In this document: in pieces, positions 36,776 through 44,808 of the stretch
Position numbering within the stretch: position 1 is the first letter of the stretch
Layout of the letters: every line of letters starts with the position of its first letter
From: CAYYYP01 sp964475985
Lineage (GTDB): Bacteria > Bdellovibrionota > UBA1018 > CAYHWW01
Assembly: GCA_964475985.1 (NCBI GenBank)
Contig: CAYYYP010000007.1
Span: 1 to 64,000, forward strand
Length of the DNA stretch: 64,000 nt
Reading direction: 5' to 3'
Position numbers and translations under genes: made by a program
Notes under the pieces: model-generated
What the model was told of the DNA's origin: nothing
The model's input: the letters and a program-made list of their open reading frames with translations, nothing else
Database searches by the model: none

Positions 36776-37948
36776 TTATTCTTGGGGAGCATCTGCTGGT
36801 TCATCAGACGGTGCGTCGGATGCTGGTGCTTCAGGCGCTGGCGCGTCTGGTGCGGGAGCCGGAGCTTCCGGTGCGGATTCATCCTGATCATCGTCGCTTG
36901 CAGCGGTTGCGGATTCAGCGGCAGATTGTGCGTTTTGGGCCGTCGTCAAAGCTTCCGCGGCAACGCTCTCTGCATGAGATGCGCGTCGATCGGCGGCGGA
37001 AAGGCGTCCAGTGATATTTGAAGATAACGCGTCTGTCTCATTTCGAGCCGCGGCGAGGTCTCGCTCGATCTGCGCTAAACGAGTTGCGTTCTCAGATCTA
37101 GAGTTGAAATCAGGTCTGAACAGCAAACCGGCATTGGCGAAAAATGCAGGTTCACGATTGTGGGAGATCACCGAGCCTGCTTCGGCAGTAATGCTTGTTG
37201 GTACGCCAAAGAGTCGGAGGCTCGTAGGGATTACGGCTTGAGCGGAAGAGCGGTTTGCATACTCGCCAAAAATGTTTACTACGCCTTGGTTGCTAAGCGC
37301 GATGGTCCAGCAACGGGTGTTGTTTTGACAAATATGTTGATAACGCAAAACTAAGGCTGACAAAGAACCTAGTGCTGAGTGTCCGGGAATTTGCGCGGCT
37401 CCGATGGAGGAGGAAAGTTCAATACTGAAATTTCGATTGGATCCCAGGTCCAAAGCTGCGCTGCCTTGAGCTCCTGTGAAACCAAAACCAGCTTCTTGGG
37501 GAGCATTAACCACCTGTAAGGTGCGGCCGTCTACAGAAAGGCGAAGTTGAACTCCACGGCTCAACGGATAGCGCCACTGATATCCACCACCGACATCGAT
37601 GGTCGCGATGGCTCCGGCTGAACCGGCTCCGGCGTTCAAACTTAAATTACCCCGTAAGCTGCGGCGGCCCCCGCGGTTAGCGGGAACTTCGGCCGTGTTG
37701 CCACTTGCCATTACGGCTAAGCCCGGCATAGGGCCAGCGTTTATGGTTCCCGTAACCGCTGGACCGAAACCAACTTGGTTTCCGGCGGGATGCGGAACAT
37801 CCGCAGGTGCAGCTGCAGCAGCCACAGGTGCGCTGGGGGCAACCGCTGGGGCGCGGGATGGGGAAACGGCGGGATTTGCAAAACTGAGAGTGCTCGTCAT
37901 CGTCAAAACACTCATGGCCAAAGTGGCTTTCTTAAAATTCTTTTTCAT
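36776..37948 (-). CDS. Outer-membrane-like protein with Pro/Ala-rich acidic tail (paralogue 2)
   Basis: A 390-residue protein with a signal peptide (MKKNFKKATLAMSVLTMTST, cleavage after SFA) and a GAGGAG ribosome site. After an Ala/Pro-rich stretch, residues about 95-285 form alternating strands with a YQHICQNNTRCW motif. The position and the RCW match paralogue 1 (YVHTC then RCW), as do the following strands (VVNIFGEYANRSSAQAVIP). A coiled-coil segment (LAQIERDLAAARNETDALSS) leads to an acidic Pro/Ala tail. The two genes probably arose by duplication. The barrel-plus-coil-plus-tail design could anchor the envelope to the cell wall, but that is inference. Confidence 0.65.
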   Translation of the reverse strand: MKKNFKKATLAMSVLTMTSTLSFANPAVSPSRAPAVAPSAPVAAAAAPADVPHPAGNQVGFGPAVTGTINAGPMPGLAVMASGNTAEVPANRGGRRSLRGNLSLNAGAGSAGAIATIDVGGGYQWRYPLSRGVQLRLSVDGRTLQVVNAPQEAGFGFTGAQGSAALDLGSNRNFSIELSSSIGAAQIPGHSALGSLSALVLRYQHICQNNTRCWTIALSNQGVVNIFGEYANRSSAQAVIPTSLRLFGVPTSITAEAGSVISHNREPAFFANAGLLFRPDFNSRSENATRLAQIERDLAAARNETDALSSNITGRLSAADRRASHAESVAAEALTTAQNAQSAAESATAASDDDQDESAPEAPAPAPDAPAPEAPASDAPSDEPADAPQE

Positions 37949-38314
37949 GGAACGGATCTCCTCGTGAGGAGGAAGATTGCAATCAGAAAGCCAATCGTGA
38001 CCGATGCATAAATCTGAAGACTTTATAAATAGTAATAGTTTATAAAACTACGTAATTATATAGGGTTAGGAGGGGGGGCGGTGAACTTAAGCATCAGAAG
38101 TTAAGAAACGAGAATTCCGGAGTTTCGCGGCTATTTTACGGGCGGGTGCCTAAACTCTGTACAGGAGGAATGGGGCGTTTCGGTGGATGGTAAACGGGGG
38201 CTGGGACGGGTTCGGGTAGGCCGGCATGCGGGCACGGTTTTCTGTAATCGGAACGCCCGAGGCTCGAGCCCGCGTCCCGCGTACCGGCCCTAGGTCTGCA
38301 GCACGGACTTTTTG
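37949..38314. other. Intergenic region with a G+C-rich stem-loop
   Basis: A 366-base gap without a credible gene. Bases about 38020-38070 are A+T-rich (TTATAAA, AATTATATAG), suitable for promoters in either direction. From about 38160 the sequence turns G+C-rich and contains the long imperfect hairpin listed separately. Confidence 0.55.
38219..38289. ncRNA. Candidate structured element, not assigned to a family
   Basis: GGCCGGCATGCGGG at 38219-38232 pairs with CCCGCGTACCGGCC at 38276-38289: 14 positions with one mismatch and one G-U. The 43-base loop contains a smaller palindrome GGCTCGAGCC. It lies just past the stop of the gene ending at 38315 but has no U-tract to act as a classic terminator. 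It is not a tRNA, tmRNA or SRP RNA by inspection. It may be a small RNA, a leader structure or an intergenic repeat; the strand is unknown. Confidence 0.3.
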
Positions 38315-40051
38315 TTAAAAGTCGCCTCCGCCTCCGCCTCCGTCGAACCCACCGCCAAAATCATGCCCGCCACCAAAGTCGTGCCCACCACCAAAGTCAT
38401 GGCCACCACCAAAGTCATGGCCACCACCAGCATCATGATGGTGGCTGCTGCCATGATCATGATATGTGCCGGTATCGTGATGGGAGCCGCCGTTATGTGA
38501 AGACCCTCCATCGTGGTGGGTGAAATCTGGATGTTCGCTGCCGTGGCTGGTAGAAGTTGAAGGACCATGATCCCCAAAATCAAACCGGGTATTATCGTGA
38601 GTCGTCCCAAAGGAGTCCACGGGGTTGAAGTCATCAGCGTATAAATATGCATCACTCGTAGCTGAGTTCTGAAAAAATAAATAACCTAGGGTCGAGTCAT
38701 CGCTGGCTCGGTCCGTTTGATTGTTCGCTGCCCGTGCTGCGCCTTCGTTTTCTAGCCACGCATTTACGCAGGCGCGGTGCTCAGCCATGACTTCCGGTCT
38801 AAAATTAATTCTATGAAATGAAAATGCAAGGACCGCGAGCTTCGGAGCGTATGCTTGGGTGAAGGATTTGCGGAAGCGCTCATACAGACGCACGAGCTCT
38901 GGAACAGCACGGAGACCCAACCCGCTGGTAATTGCTGCAACCGTAAAATCAATCGGGGTGTAGGCAGGTAAATGAGAGTGATTGAGTCGCATGGTCTCTA
39001 AAATATCTTTCACTTCGCCAAGCCTTGAGGAATCCCAGCCACCCCGGATCATCGCAGCGGTTATCGCGGCGGTGGGCGCAGTCTTAAGGCCAAGCCCCGC
39101 ACTTGCGTTAAAAAGTTTCACCGCTTGATCCTGAGTGTCGGGATCCATACCTTCGGAGATCATGATGCGAATCAAAGCCCCCGGTAGTACCCACTGTGTG
39201 GCTTGAATGTGTGCATAGATGGCCTGAACTTTTCTAAGGCTATCAGAAATAGTTTGAGTCCTTTCCGGTTCGTTCGCGGGCATTTTTCGCACGAGCAGGC
39301 CCGAAAGGATGACGGAGCCCATGGGCGCACCAAATTTTCCAACTACGGCGTTTCGTAAACCTTCGATGGTGGCAATCGCCGGCGTGTCCAACCGGTTGGC
39401 TAAAGCGTAATTCAAAATGAATTCATAATCGGGAGTACGACCAAATCTAGCTTTCACCAGATCACGTAAGGCGAGAAGATTTGGCATTGCACGCAAAAAT
39501 TCTCGAGAGCGCAGCACCGCGCGGGTCACCGGTAAAAGTTCAGTTTCTGCAGAAACTTGCTCATCTAAAATTCGCACGACCATGCTCACATCAAAGACCA
39601 GTGGATCATTGATGGCATCCAGCCGGGTTTCATGCACATCTGCCTTTGCATTCTGGATTCGCCTTAAGGCTGGCGCAAACTCTGGGAGCTGGCGTTGAAG
39701 CCCTAGAATATTTTCCCTGCGGTATTCCCCGGCGGCGCCTAGGCCAAAGAAGCCAAAGGCCCGTCTAATGAAATTGAAGCGTACTTTGTAGGATTGTTGG
39801 TTCTGTTCAATAGCGTCGATAAGGTCAAGCTCTGCCGTAGCGAGCTTTTTCTCTAAGTCTTCAAATTTGGCCAAAAGGCCGTCGTAGGTTTGCGGCAAGT
39901 GTCTAGCGTCACTTTTTTGAACCTCAGCCAAGCTTACGGTATGCATTCCGAGCATCGCTTCGCAACTAGCAAGAGTATTAAGCGTTTCCCCGCCGTTTGC
40001 GAAACAAGCCTGGGACATTCCGAACAAAAGGAGAATCAAAATATTTTTCAT
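38315..40051 (-). CDS. Exported protein with a His/Gly-rich tandem-repeat tail
   Basis: A 578-residue protein with a signal peptide (MKNILILLLFGMSQACFA, probable signal peptidase I cleavage before NGG). Residues about 30-480 are largely helical without recognised motifs, resembling a repeat scaffold (ALANRLDTPAIATIEGLRN, AAITAAMIRGGWDSSRLGEV). The last 80 residues are dominated by His, Gly, Asp and Ser, finishing with four HDFGGG units and then FDGGGGGGDF. At DNA level the tail has four 18-bp repeats (38348-38419). His/Asp-rich tails of this sort commonly bind divalent metals, but this is not established for the family. Function unknown. Confidence 0.65.
   Translation of the reverse strand: MKNILILLLFGMSQACFANGGETLNTLASCEAMLGMHTVSLAEVQKSDARHLPQTYDGLLAKFEDLEKKLATAELDLIDAIEQNQQSYKVRFNFIRRAFGFFGLGAAGEYRRENILGLQRQLPEFAPALRRIQNAKADVHETRLDAINDPLVFDVSMVVRILDEQVSAETELLPVTRAVLRSREFLRAMPNLLALRDLVKARFGRTPDYEFILNYALANRLDTPAIATIEGLRNAVVGKFGAPMGSVILSGLLVRKMPANEPERTQTISDSLRKVQAIYAHIQATQWVLPGALIRIMISEGMDPDTQDQAVKLFNASAGLGLKTAPTAAITAAMIRGGWDSSRLGEVKDILETMRLNHSHLPAYTPIDFTVAAITSGLGLRAVPELVRLYERFRKSFTQAYAPKLAVLAFSFHRINFRPEVMAEHRACVNAWLENEGAARAANNQTDRASDDSTLGYLFFQNSATSDAYLYADDFNPVDSFGTTHDNTRFDFGDHGPSTSTSHGSEHPDFTHHDGGSSHNGGSHHDTGTYHDHGSSHHHDAGGGHDFGGGHDFGGGHDFGGGHDFGGGFDGGGGGGDF
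38348..38419 (-). repeat. Four 18-bp tandem repeats coding HDFGGG
   Basis: Units at 38348, 38366, 38384 and 38402 differ at only a few third-codon positions. They encode the His-Asp-Phe-Gly-Gly-Gly tail of the surrounding gene. This is a coding repeat, not a CRISPR, and its copy number could vary between strains. Confidence 0.9.
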
Positions 40052-40133
40052 GTCCGGCTTATAGCCGTTTATTTTTAAATTCGGGGTCAGCTGTCCGTCA
40101 GGTTTGTGTCAGCGTGCCTTCACCTATGAACGG

Positions 40134-40817
40134 CTATTCGGCCTCAAAGCTCTCAAAAAATTTATGGGAAACTTCAGTGCATAGGTTTTCAATCATTTTC
40201 ATTTTACGCGGCAAATCGCCATCACGGGAATTGAAAGTTTGTTTTGCTTCAACCGTGCGCTCCATGGTGACTTCGCCCCGAGACACATCAAAAAACAAAA
40301 ACCGTGCGGTCATTGTCCCAGTGTGGGCCTTTACTTTGTGAAGCTTACGCCATTTGGTGTCGCGGTCCGTGCGGTGCTCCGCCGACAACAGGCTGTCTTC
40401 CTCTTCCGCCGCATCGTAACCTTGGCGTGTATCGATTCGGACTTCCTGAAGGTTCACTGAAAGCAAGTAGTCGGTCTTCAGTGCTTTTCCAAGGGCTGGC
40501 CAATCGGCATGGGTAGGGTGATCTACTTGGTGCTCCCTGACCGTGCCGCGGTCTACGAGTTGAAAGTGCCCTTGGGAAATGATTTCGTTCACCAAGGAAA
40601 CCTCCAGCTGAAGTTTTCCCGCCTTGGAGTCTTCTTCGGTTCCGCCATCGATATCGACTAAAGCAATAACTTTAGAGCGTAGGTCTTCCGCCGACAGATC
40701 GCTTTTTTTCCGTGTTCCTGAACAGCCCGTAAGGCTGCCACCAACTAAAAACAAATTAATGACCGTAAAAAGAGTCAAAAAATTTCTTAGATTGGCCTTT
40801 AATTTTGAATCCATCAA
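40134..40817 (-). CDS. CsgG-like lipoprotein
   Basis: A 227-residue lipoprotein: hydrophobic core FLTLFTVINLFLVGG and lipobox LTGC. The mature part has IALVDIDGG, then LEVSLVNEIISQGHFQLVDRG, the strand-helix-strand pattern of CsgG/FlgT-type nucleotide-binding-like domains in periplasmic lipoproteins, followed by a long charged insertion. CsgG proteins form outer-membrane export channels, but many relatives are only periplasmic lipoproteins of unknown role, and no curli genes are nearby. The gene lies 8 bp after the minus-strand zinc-ribbon gene (40826), so the two may be co-transcribed. Confidence 0.65.
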   Translation of the reverse strand: MMDSKLKANLRNFLTLFTVINLFLVGGSLTGCSGTRKKSDLSAEDLRSKVIALVDIDGGTEEDSKAGKLQLEVSLVNEIISQGHFQLVDRGTVREHQVDHPTHADWPALGKALKTDYLLSVNLQEVRIDTRQGYDAAEEEDSLLSAEHRTDRDTKWRKLHKVKAHTGTMTARFLFFDVSRGEVTMERTVEAKQTFNSRDGDLPRKMKMIENLCTEVSHKFFESFEAE

Positions 40818-40825
40818 AAACCCTC

Positions 40826-41317
40826 TTAGAGAGAGTAAATGAGAAGACGGATATCGTCTTGGAAAATCACTTCGGCTTTGTTCGGGTGATGCAGTTTTAG
40901 CACAACGCCATCGCCGAACTTAGCGTGGTCAACGATATTGCCTGCTTCCAGCATGCACTTTGGGCTGTACTTGATTCGTTTTGAAGCCTTTGACGACGTC
41001 ATGACGTTTTGCCATTCCACCGCTACGGCACGGGCCGCGGCCGCAGACTTTGCAGAAACTTCTTCAGCGGAAGCAGATTTTGTTTTGCGTTTTGCTTTAG
41101 GCGCAGCACTGGGATCTTGTACGCCTTTGGGTGGCTTGTATGCCCTCTCTTTGCGGCAAGTTTTGCATTCAACACGAACGATTTCCTGGCCGACTTTAGC
41201 GACCACCGTGGCGGCGAGGTCCATTTTGCATGCACCGCAGTAGGCTATGACTTCCTGGCCGGTTGTGTTTTTTTCAGAACTTTTAGAGCTGGAGGGTTTG
41301 TTTGTTGATGGTGTCAT
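40826..41317 (-). CDS. Zinc-ribbon protein with C-terminal Tudor-like segment
   Basis: A 163-residue protein. YCGACKMD and VECKTCRKER give two CxxC pairs about 25 residues apart, forming a zinc ribbon. A basic Ala/Lys/Ser linker (APKAKRKTKSASAEE) leads to a C-terminal IVDHAKFGDGVVLKL segment. This resembles the FGxGxV module found at the end of UvrD-like helicases and in CarD/TRCF-type regulators, so nucleic-acid or polymerase contact is plausible. It is divergent from uvrC, whose upstream start codons overlap its 5' end. Confidence 0.7.
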   Translation of the reverse strand: MTPSTNKPSSSKSSEKNTTGQEVIAYCGACKMDLAATVVAKVGQEIVRVECKTCRKERAYKPPKGVQDPSAAPKAKRKTKSASAEEVSAKSAAAARAVAVEWQNVMTSSKASKRIKYSPKCMLEAGNIVDHAKFGDGVVLKLHHPNKAEVIFQDDIRLLIYSL

Positions 41318-41346
41318 ACGAAAAAAACGGTTACTTCAAAAGCAGA

Positions 41347-43050
41347 ATGACGTCCACCATTCTTTCAGAAAAGCTGTCACAACTACCAGAAGAGCCAGGC
41401 GTTTACCTCATGAAGGGTGAGCGTGGGGAGATTTTGTACGTTGGCAAGGCAAAGGTTTTAAAAAGCAGGGTTTCCCAGTATTTTCAAAGTGCAAGAAATC
41501 TCGCGCCAAGGACTCAGCTGCTGGTAAGTTTCATCCGCGACCTGGATGTGTTCATTACCGACAATGAAACGGAAGCCCTCATCCTTGAATGTAATCTCAT
41601 TAAGCGGCACCGACCACGATACAACGTGCGGCTTAAGGACGACAAATCCTACCCCTATGTTCGCATGGATCAAAATCATCCCTTCCCCCGGATTGAATTC
41701 GTAAGGCGTTCGGTAAAGGATGGCGCAAAATATTTTGGCCCCTTTACCTCTTCCGGGCGGCTGCGCGAACTTATGGGCGTCACTCGCCGGGCCTTTAGGC
41801 TTCGGGACTGCAGCGATATGGAATTTCGCAATCGCGCGAGGCCCTGCATCTTGTACCAGATGGGGCAGTGTACGGCGCCCTGCGTAGGGCTCATTGATTC
41901 TGAAAAATACAACGGAGCCGTTCAGAAAGCGCTGCTGGTACTTGAGGGTAGAACTAAGGAGGCATTGGGAAAACTCCAAGCGGAAATGGAACAAGCGGCG
42001 GAACAAGAACTTTTTGAGGACGCGGCAATTCTGCGAGATCAAATTCAGATGCTGGAGCAAATTGAAAATATCTCCACGCTCGATGAACAAAAAATCCTTA
42101 ATCCTCAATCGGAGCTGAACCGGGATGTTGTGGGGATCGCTCGGGATAAAGATAAAGCCGCCATCGTGATTCTCATGATGCGGGATGGCAGTGCCCAGGA
42201 GATCAAACATTTCAATTTAAAAGATTTAGATCCGGAACAACCCGATGAACAAATTTTATTTGAGAGTTTGGCTCAGTATTACATCAATCGTCCTAAGGAA
42301 ATGATTCTGCCGGAGGAAGTGCTTCTGCCTTTGCAAACGGATCCCCAAATTGCTGCTGAATATTTAATTTTGTCCAAGGCGCTTTCCCGCCGCGTGGAAT
42401 TTTGGCGCCCGCAGCGGGGGGAATACCGAGAGCTTCAGGACCTTTCTTCAAAAACCGCCGCCCAGACTTTAGCGGGTTTTTCCCAGCGCGAGTCCAAACA
42501 GTTGGACGATCTTCAAGACTTGCAGCGCCGTTTGGTGCTGCGTACGTTTCCTCGGCGAATGGAATGTTTTGATATCAGCCATTTTCAAGGCGAGGGCACC
42601 GTGGCTTCGCGCGTGGTGTTCATCGATGGCAAACCTAATAAAGATGACTATCGCCGTTACCACGTTCGTACGGTGGATCAGCCGGATGATTTTGCCAGCA
42701 TGCGTGAAATTCTGATGCGACGTTTTCAAAATGATGCCGCGGTACCGGATTTGGTGGTCGTGGATGGTGGCAAGGGACAGCTCTCGCAATTGCTCGCGGT
42801 GCTGGCGGAGCTTAACATTACAAATCTGGAAGTAGTGGGGCTGGCCAAGGCCCGCACGAAATCAAATTTTGAGGAGCAAGAGGTGAAGGCGTCTTCCGAA
42901 CGGGTTTTTAAGCCTAGGCAAAAAAATCCCATTCTTTTGCATCCGGGTACGGGCGCGTACCGCATGCTCGCATCGCTACGGGATGAGGCCCATCGTTTTG
43001 CAATTAATTTTCATCGCGTCGTTCGGGACCGGGCGCGAAGCGGAAGTTAA
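41347..43050 (+). CDS. uvrC: Excinuclease ABC subunit C lacking the C-terminal HhH domain
   Basis: A 567-residue protein from ATG 41347, the start that best matches the family, with 12 residues before EPGVYLMK. An alternative ATG at 41308 is preceded by GGAGGG and cannot be excluded. The GIY-YIG nuclease (GVYLMKGERGEILYVGKAKV), the conserved Cys region (ARPCILYQMGQCTAPC), the UVR motif (EQAAEQELFEDAAILRDQIQ) and the RNase H-like 5' nuclease (CFDISHFQGEGTVAS, LVVVDGGKGQLS) are all present. The protein ends at EAHRFAINFHRVVRDRARSGS, exactly where other UvrC proteins continue into two helix-hairpin-helix motifs. The UvrB partner is at 32885. Confidence 0.95.
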   Translation: MTSTILSEKLSQLPEEPGVYLMKGERGEILYVGKAKVLKSRVSQYFQSARNLAPRTQLLVSFIRDLDVFITDNETEALILECNLIKRHRPRYNVRLKDDKSYPYVRMDQNHPFPRIEFVRRSVKDGAKYFGPFTSSGRLRELMGVTRRAFRLRDCSDMEFRNRARPCILYQMGQCTAPCVGLIDSEKYNGAVQKALLVLEGRTKEALGKLQAEMEQAAEQELFEDAAILRDQIQMLEQIENISTLDEQKILNPQSELNRDVVGIARDKDKAAIVILMMRDGSAQEIKHFNLKDLDPEQPDEQILFESLAQYYINRPKEMILPEEVLLPLQTDPQIAAEYLILSKALSRRVEFWRPQRGEYRELQDLSSKTAAQTLAGFSQRESKQLDDLQDLQRRLVLRTFPRRMECFDISHFQGEGTVASRVVFIDGKPNKDDYRRYHVRTVDQPDDFASMREILMRRFQNDAAVPDLVVVDGGKGQLSQLLAVLAELNITNLEVVGLAKARTKSNFEEQEVKASSERVFKPRQKNPILLHPGTGAYRMLASLRDEAHRFAINFHRVVRDRARSGS

Positions 43051-43054
43051 ATTT

Positions 43055-43285
43055 TCACTGCATCTTATGGATGCGGTTGCGTACGCGCAGATCGCAATCG
43101 GGGCAACGAGCGGTTTCTTGCACTAAATTTTGTTTGAAGTTGGTGAGGTGATTAAAGTGAAGGTGGCCTCCGCAATGGTGGCAGAGGAGAAGACGTCTCA
43201 TCACTTCGAGCGGTTCTCCGTAACACTCATGATATTCTTCAAAAGTTGGCGTCGCTCCCTGCGTGTTGCTATGAATTTTTTCCAT
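43055..43285 (-). CDS. Small zinc-ribbon protein, function unknown
   Basis: A 76-residue protein from ATG 43285, chosen because GGGAGG lies five bases before it; an in-frame ATG at 43318 lacks one. Four cysteines in CHHCGG and CPDCDLR form a probable zinc ribbon with basic surroundings (RVRNRIHKMQ). It is convergent with uvrC, whose stop is only four bases away. Similar small zinc-ribbon proteins are common in deltaproteobacteria and have no assigned function. Confidence 0.7.
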   Translation of the reverse strand: MEKIHSNTQGATPTFEEYHECYGEPLEVMRRLLLCHHCGGHLHFNHLTNFKQNLVQETARCPDCDLRVRNRIHKMQ

Positions 43286-43550
43286 TTGTGCCTCCCATGG
43301 CAGTTTCAAACTTTCCATCTCCTGCTTCGGGGGAAGAACGAATAAACTTTATGGGTAAAAAGGCCTAATCACCGGAACTTATAGGCAACTTTAGTGGTGC
43401 GAAATTTTCATGGTGAATGACCCGTTTTACTTTTCCACTGGGAATGTTTTGCTGTGCGTTGCGCAATAACCTAGTTAAATCAAAAATAGTGAGGTCGCGT
43501 CTTGCAATAAGTAGCAAACTTTCTTCATACTGGAGTAGGGGGGACTCACG

Positions 43551-44771
43551 GTGGAGTTACAAGGCCCAGGGATTGGGCCCCTTTCCTTAATGGCCACAGC
43601 CATCTTTCATTGCTTTTTCTTCGGCGGAATTGAAAGCGCAAAGGCCACCGAGCCTCCGGCACCGATCCAAAATCTCCGCGTTCTTTTAAAGAGAATTCCG
43701 GTAGCCCATAAAACTTCCTTTAGCGGTTTTGATGTAGAAACCGCGCGAGGTGATGGAAAGTCGAACGGCCGGACGCGCGAGTTGCGCGAAGAAAATCAAG
43801 CGAGTGTTTCTACCTCCTGTGACGGCTTGCGGGACGGCGAGTTTCGTTCCATCCAAAGCCGGGGCGGTTTTCTGCGATGGGAAGGAAAATCTTTGCGCGG
43901 CGAAGTTCGGCTCGCCAAGGTAAACTCCGAGTGTTTAGTAATAAATGTTATTGATATCGAATCGTATGTGGCCGGGCTCTTGAATAGTGAGATGGCCGGG
44001 AACTGGCCCCTAGAAAGTTTAAAGGCCCAGGCCGTTGCGGCAAGGACCTATGCCGTATTCATCGCGAGCCGAAATCAGGAGCGCCCCTTTGATCTTGAAT
44101 CCACCGTGAAGGATCAAGTCTATCATGGCGCCCACCGCGAAATGTATCAAACTCACCTGGCGACCCGGATGACGAAAGATGAAGTCCTTACCTTTCAAGG
44201 TAAAGTCGTAAAGGCCTTTTATCATTCCACGTGCGCCGGCCGTACCGAAATTCCCGTAAACGTTTGGGGCGAAGAGCATGCGGTATTTCGTTCGGTTCCG
44301 TGTCCCTATTGTAAAAAATCGCCACGTTATGGTTGGGGTTTAGATGTAAGTTTGAAGTCGCTTGAGAAATCTATCGGGTACGTGCTGGCCCTCCGGGTGC
44401 TAGATAAAACTCCAAGCGGGCGGGCAAAGACCATGGAAATTGCACTGCGCCCGCAAAAAACTTTGTGGCCAGAGCTTCTCTCCGCGCCGTTAAAAACGGG
44501 ACCCGAGGCCTTCAAGCTCATTCATATTTCAGTGCAAAAATTTCGCGAACTGCTGGGGTTTGATCGGGTGAAAAGCAATGCTTTTGAAATTGAAAGCGTA
44601 ATGGCAAACTCACCGTGGGTTAGAATCAAGGGCCGCGGTGCGGGACATGGAGTTGGTATGTGTCAGTGGGGCGCTAAGGAAATGGCCACGCAGGGCAAAG
44701 GTTACCGGTCCATTTTAAAGCAATACTACCCGCTGGCTACTTTACAACGTAAAAATCAACTCACGTTCTAA
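43551..44771 (+). CDS. SpoIID/LytB-domain protein
   Basis: A 406-residue protein beginning at GTG 43551 after a G-rich ribosome site. The N-terminal hydrophobic region (LSLMATAIFHCFFFGG) looks like a signal sequence. From about residue 125 the SpoIID domain is clear: NSEMAGNWPLESLKAQAVAA followed by RTYAVF, then FYHSTCAGRTE with NVWG, and the final GRGAGHGVGMCQWGAKEMA. SpoIID relatives are lytic enzymes that cleave denuded peptidoglycan; non-sporulating bacteria use homologues in cell-wall remodelling. Two cysteines in PCPYCKK near residue 249 are unusual. It lies before queA with a 37-base gap. Confidence 0.85.
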   Translation: MELQGPGIGPLSLMATAIFHCFFFGGIESAKATEPPAPIQNLRVLLKRIPVAHKTSFSGFDVETARGDGKSNGRTRELREENQASVSTSCDGLRDGEFRSIQSRGGFLRWEGKSLRGEVRLAKVNSECLVINVIDIESYVAGLLNSEMAGNWPLESLKAQAVAARTYAVFIASRNQERPFDLESTVKDQVYHGAHREMYQTHLATRMTKDEVLTFQGKVVKAFYHSTCAGRTEIPVNVWGEEHAVFRSVPCPYCKKSPRYGWGLDVSLKSLEKSIGYVLALRVLDKTPSGRAKTMEIALRPQKTLWPELLSAPLKTGPEAFKLIHISVQKFRELLGFDRVKSNAFEIESVMANSPWVRIKGRGAGHGVGMCQWGAKEMATQGKGYRSILKQYYPLATLQRKNQLTF

Positions 44772-44808
44772 GGTGTTTTCGGTGCCATTCTAAGTTACAC
44801 CTCCTGCC

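Noticed and set aside
38200..38290. Possible tRNA or selenocysteine tRNA in the G+C-rich gap
   Set aside because: A GGCTCGAGCC palindrome looks like a T-arm, but no anticodon stem of five pairs with a seven-base loop and no acceptor stem can be built. It is kept only as an unassigned stem-loop.
38348..38419. 18-bp repeats resembling a CRISPR
   Set aside because: They are contiguous, have no spacers and are codons of one open reading frame.
43502..43531. TTGCAA/CATACT promoter-like pair before the SpoIID gene
   Set aside because: Spacing is 18, but the implied transcript start falls inside the ribosome binding site, so it cannot be the promoter unless the start is later.
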